Shown here piece after piece: positions 61,361 through 64,000 of a stretch of 64,000 nt of DNA (positions are counted from its first letter, which is position 1; each line of letters opens with the position of its first letter). The position numbers and the translations under genes are program-made. Source of the DNA: Neptuniibacter halophilus (GTDB lineage: Bacteria > Pseudomonadota > Gammaproteobacteria > Pseudomonadales > Balneatricaceae). The notes under the pieces were generated by a model. That model was not told the DNA's origin and searched no databases. It saw only the letters and a program-made list of their open reading frames with translations. Location: assembly GCF_030295765.1 (NCBI RefSeq), contig NZ_AP027292.1:2480001-2544000 (forward strand), read 5' to 3'.

Positions 61361-61603
61361 TTAGTAGGGAAGCTGACTGCTGATCTGATCCAGCCGGATA
61401 CGGTAAGCGGTACCTTCACTGTCTTCGGCAATCAGATATTCTCCGTCGGCGCGGTACTCCAGATCGAGGAAGCGCAGCTTCTGCTGGTACTGCTGTTCGC
61501 CATCCTGCCAGATCACCAGATGAACCGCGTGGCGCATGCAGGCCAGTTCAAAACCATCATGTATTTCGCAATTAATAGGTTGGTAATGTGACTCGTCTGC
61601 CAT
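61361..61603 (-). CDS. rof: Rho-binding antiterminator (Rof-like)
   Basis: The 80-residue protein matches Rof/YaeO at YQPINC, FELAC and a following His, with a C-terminal beta strand (YRIRLDQISS). Rof blocks Rho by binding its RNA-binding domain. ATG 61603 follows GAGG. It is divergent from the DUF3820 gene. Confidence 0.85.
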   Translation of the reverse strand: MADESHYQPINCEIHDGFELACMRHAVHLVIWQDGEQQYQQKLRFLDLEYRADGEYLIAEDSEGTAYRIRLDQISSQLPY

Positions 61604-61685
61604 TAGGCTTACCTCGACATGGGTCGGTAGAGATCAAGAATACTGCCTGACCAGAGAATTGAACAGCCTTCAGGAGGGGAAGGGA

Positions 61686-61925
61686 TTGCTGGATCTGGAT
61701 AAACAACATCTGTTAAAGCTGGCCAATATGACGATGCCGTTTGGGAAGTATCAGGGGCGTGTGTTGCTTGATCTGCCGGAAGAGTATCTGCTCTGGTTTG
61801 CAAAAAAAGGTTTCCCTCACGGTGAGCTGGGCCACCTGCTGGAACTGATGCTGGAGATCCGTATCAATGGTCTGGAATCGGTATTACAGCCCCTGCGTAA
61901 GACAAAAAAAGCTCAGAGGGTATAA
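61686..61925 (+). CDS. DUF3820 family protein
   Basis: The 79-residue protein has the DUF3820 core MTMPFGKYQGRVLLDLPEEY and LLWFAKKGFPHGELGHLLEL. The family is described as putative quorum-sensing-regulated virulence factor but has no proven activity. The frame is open from 61659; TTG 61686 is preferred because AGGAGG (61672-61677) is exactly 8 nt upstream. Confidence 0.87.
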   Translation: MLDLDKQHLLKLANMTMPFGKYQGRVLLDLPEEYLLWFAKKGFPHGELGHLLELMLEIRINGLESVLQPLRKTKKAQRV

Positions 61926-61997
61926 ACTGAACGGAGGCAAACCCACTCAGGAGCCAGCGAATAGGATTTATTCGCAGGTTCCCTTAAGGAGCTGTAA

Positions 61998-62531
61998 ATG
62001 ATCAGGCAATTATCGTTGTTCATGGTGCTGTCGTTCAGTTTGTTAAGCGGCGGTGTTCAGGCGGCTTCCAGCGCCGAAATCAATGCGAAATCTGCGGAAG
62101 CATTAACACAATTTTTTAAGCACAGTCCGGCCGGGAAACGGCTCTATCAACAGGCCAGAGGGGCATTGATCTTCCCTGAGGTCTATAAAGCCGGATTTGG
62201 TATCGGCGGTGAATACGGTGAAGGTAAGCTGATTGAAGGTGGGAAAACCACGGGGTATTACAGCATTGCGGCCGCTTCGATAGGTTTTCAGCTCGGAGCT
62301 CAGATTAAAACTGAGATCATTCTGTTCATGACCGATAAGGCGTTACGTCAGTTCAAGAACAGTGATGGCTGGGAAGCCGGCGTGGATGGCAGTGTTGCGG
62401 TGATCAATCTGGGAGCCGGGGCCGAGATTGATACCAGCAATATCAGGGATCCGATCATCGGCTTTATCTTTTCCAATAAGGGACTGATGTATAACCTGTC
62501 GCTGGAAGGCTCAAAAATTACCAGGAAGTAG
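61998..62531 (+). CDS. Secreted SYLF (YSC84) domain lipid-binding protein
   Basis: The 177-residue protein has a signal peptide (cleavage near VQAAS, residue 23) and a complete SYLF domain: RGALIFPEVYKAGFGIGGEYGEG, YYSIAAASIGFQLGAQ, and the C-terminal GFIFSNKGLMYNLSLEGSKI. SYLF domains bind phosphoinositides in eukaryotes; in bacteria they are periplasmic or outer-membrane linked, role unknown. AAGGAG precedes the start. It is 9 nt before the CigR-like gene and probably co-transcribed. Confidence 0.9.
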   Translation: MIRQLSLFMVLSFSLLSGGVQAASSAEINAKSAEALTQFFKHSPAGKRLYQQARGALIFPEVYKAGFGIGGEYGEGKLIEGGKTTGYYSIAAASIGFQLGAQIKTEIILFMTDKALRQFKNSDGWEAGVDGSVAVINLGAGAEIDTSNIRDPIIGFIFSNKGLMYNLSLEGSKITRK

Positions 62532-62540
62532 GAATCTGAT

Positions 62541-63131
62541 ATGAAGAAGCTAATACTCGCAGCCTGTCTCGCAGGACTGGCGTTTAACTGTTATGCAGAG
62601 AAGCCAGAGTGGGCTGGTAATAAGGGCGGCAAAAATGCGGCCCACGCTGAAAAAAACGATAAAAAGCAGAAAAAAGAGAAGTACAAAGATAAACAGGAGC
62701 GTCAGGAACGGGATGATGACGAGCGCAATTTCGTCAGTGACCGGGAGTTACTGGATGATCTGTTTTCAGACCGCCAGCGCGATCTGATCCGGGATTACTA
62801 CCGCCGCTATCCTGACTCGGGAACCGGTGATTATCGGGGACAGAAAAAGTCCCTGCCATACGGTTTGCAGAAAAAACTCGCCCGTGACGGACAGCTACCG
62901 CCGGGCTGGCAGAAGAAACTGACCCGTGGCGAAATTCTTGACGGCGACCTGCTGGATCAGGCCGAACTACTGCCGGATGAGCTGCTCGACCGGCTGCAGG
63001 GGCGGGACCTTGCCTCTGAAATTATCCGTCTGAAAGACAAGGTGGTTCGCGTGGGTAAGGGCGAAGGTACGATTATTGATGTGATCGATATCGCTGATAT
63101 TCTGACTGGACGTCGCAGCGACAATTATTAA
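62541..63131 (+). CDS. Secreted CigR-like protein
   Basis: The 196-residue protein has a signal peptide (MKKLILAACLAGLAFNCYA), a Lys/Glu/Asp-rich low-complexity segment (about 25-65), and a C-terminal domain with a repeated element (LPYGLQKKLARDGQ, LPPGWQKKLTRGE) seen in CigR-type proteins of enterobacteria. It ends in VVRVGKGEGTIIDVIDIADIL. The CigR link rests on the LPxGxxKxLxRG repeat. The function is unknown. It is in operon with the SYLF gene and ends at the terminator at 63149-63166. Confidence 0.7.
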   Translation: MKKLILAACLAGLAFNCYAEKPEWAGNKGGKNAAHAEKNDKKQKKEKYKDKQERQERDDDERNFVSDRELLDDLFSDRQRDLIRDYYRRYPDSGTGDYRGQKKSLPYGLQKKLARDGQLPPGWQKKLTRGEILDGDLLDQAELLPDELLDRLQGRDLASEIIRLKDKVVRVGKGEGTIIDVIDIADILTGRRSDNY

Positions 63132-63148
63132 AATACTCTCAGCAGCGA

Positions 63149-63166
63149 AGCCGGCGACAGCCGGCT
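63149..63166 (+). terminator. Intrinsic terminator after the CigR-like gene
   Basis: AGCCGGC (63149-63155) pairs with GCCGGCT (63160-63166), loop GACA, followed by TTTTT. Confidence 0.85.
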
Positions 63167-63211
63167 TTTTTATGCCGTAATTTTTGAAACCCACAGAGAC
63201 AGGTTCTGCCG

Positions 63212-63685
63212 ATGACCCCAGCTATCAACATGGCGAAGAAAGCGAAAGTAGCGTTCACTGTGCATGAATATGAACATGATCCGTCGGCCGAGTCTTATGG
63301 TGAGGAAGCTGCTGATGCGCTGGGGCTGGACCCGGCTCAGGTTTTTAAAACCCTGCTGGTTGCGCAAAACGGTGACAACAAAAAGCTCGCTGTTGGTGTA
63401 GTGCCGGTTTCCGGTCAGTTAGATCTGAAAGCAATGGCCAGCGCATTGAAGGTGAAGAAGGTCAGCATGGCGAACCCTCAGGATGCCGAGCGGGCAACCG
63501 GCTATGTGGTCGGGGGAATCAGCCCGTTGGGGCAGAAGAAACGTCTGCCACTGGTTCTGGACAGCAGTGCCGGGAATTTTCCCAGTATCTGTATGAGTGC
63601 CGGAAGGCGAGGTCTGGAGATCGAAATGAGCGCGGCTGACCTGCTGCGGCTGACGCAGGGCACACTGGCGCCGATCGGCCGCTAA
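63212..63685 (+). CDS. ybaK: Cys-tRNA(Pro)/Cys-tRNA(Cys) deacylase YbaK
   Basis: YbaK hydrolyses mischarged Cys-tRNA(Pro). The 157 residues match the family, with VHEYEHDPSAESYGEEAADALGL, QVFKTLLV, KKVSMANPQDAERATGYVVGGISPLGQKK (63451-63541 region) and FPSICMSAGRRGLEIEM. It has its own transcription unit behind the terminator at 63149-63166. The ribosome binding site is weak (AGAGACAGG). Confidence 0.95.
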   Translation: MTPAINMAKKAKVAFTVHEYEHDPSAESYGEEAADALGLDPAQVFKTLLVAQNGDNKKLAVGVVPVSGQLDLKAMASALKVKKVSMANPQDAERATGYVVGGISPLGQKKRLPLVLDSSAGNFPSICMSAGRRGLEIEMSAADLLRLTQGTLAPIGR

Positions 63686-63856
63686 ATCTCTGACAGTGAT
63701 TCTCCGGGGCTGCACAGAGGTCATGCCGCAACCTTTCCCTTTTCGCTGACCGGCGAAATATCTGATAGCAATTGACCCGCCCGGATCACCGCTTATCTCA
63801 GGTTTCGTTGTAGTACAGACAAGAAATTTCACTGCTGAATTGATTTAAGTTGTACT

Positions 63857-64000
63857 ATGTGGGACAGCAATTTTCAGGAGATCAGGACCATCGCTGCGCC
63901 AGGTAATCCCTATATCATCGACCTTGAAGCGTCAGGGTTTGGTGCCGACAGCTACCCGATTGAGGTGGGGCTGGCGCTGGATCCGGGGGAGCGCTTCTGC
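63857..64000 (+). CDS. Exonuclease-like protein (3' end outside window)
   Basis: Only 48 codons are visible. The segment YIIDLEASGFGADSYPIEVG matches the first acidic motif (DxE-like) of DEDD-type 3'-5' exonucleases of the RNase T/DnaQ group. The start ATG 63857 has no good ribosome binding site, so it is uncertain. The second and third motifs would lie beyond the window. Confidence 0.6.
   Translation, partial: MWDSNFQEIRTIAAPGNPYIIDLEASGFGADSYPIEVGLALDPGERFC

Overview
This 64 kb window looks like ordinary chromosome of a marine-type gammaproteobacterium, most likely in or near the Oceanospirillales/Oceanospirillaceae. The basis is conserved gene order: aroQ-accB-accC, then prmA, a DUF3426 zinc-ribbon gene, dusB-fis-purH-purD, and mpl-ubiX. 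A phasin (polyhydroxyalkanoate granules), many two-component and c-di-GMP genes, PrkA, SlyX/PlsB and TmcA fit the same group. The genus cannot be fixed by eye. No rRNA, tRNA, CRISPR array, insertion sequence, phage gene or integrase was recognised.

Layout. 0-6 kb (minus strand): 3'-truncated prkA, then a branched-chain amino acid catabolic operon (leucine/valine dehydrogenase, E1 alpha, E1 beta, E2; no E3). 6.3-13.3 kb: an envelope cluster of an L,D-transpeptidase, a one-TM protein with a degenerate ATPase-like head, a TPR lipoprotein, a LysM-FecR-repeat protein and a solitary CHASE2 protein. Three of these five end in similar NTF2-like domains. 13.3-22 kb (minus strand): purine, tRNA modification, ribosomal methylation, fatty acid and shikimate housekeeping. 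22.3-27 kb: an orphan ParA, a 30-residue membrane protein gene, a small secreted protein, ppa and fbp. 25.8-32.8 kb: mpl, ubiX, tsaB, uppP and rsmJ on plus, then slyX-plsB on minus.

33-40 kb: a membrane-anchored cold-shock-domain protein, a DsbA-like protein, a DMT exporter, a nitronate monooxygenase-like enzyme, a LemA/M48 protease pair, an unknown gene whose ribosome binding site lies in a predicted hairpin, and folX. 40.3-45.8 kb: a compact five-gene signalling operon (HTH-REC, REC-HDOD, PhnD-like binding protein, histidine kinase, REC with a degenerate HD-GYP) with two sets of tandem repeats in its upstream region. This is the best candidate for an undescribed system here.

45.8-64 kb: a FabH-like ketosynthase, an intact diguanylate cyclase, an Lrp regulator, leuA behind an attenuator-like leader, a NYN protein, an enzymatically degenerate GGDEF protein that keeps its c-di-GMP-binding I-site, tmcA, a membrane retropepsin, a two-gene chemoreceptor (NIT-like sensor plus MCP), yaiI, a phasin, a MOSC-ferredoxin reductase fusion, a Rof-like Rho antiterminator, a DUF3820 gene, a SYLF protein, a CigR-like protein, ybaK, and the start of an exonuclease-like gene cut by the window end.

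All function calls come from reading motifs and gene order by eye. No database search was possible, and start codons were chosen on ribosome binding site spacing.
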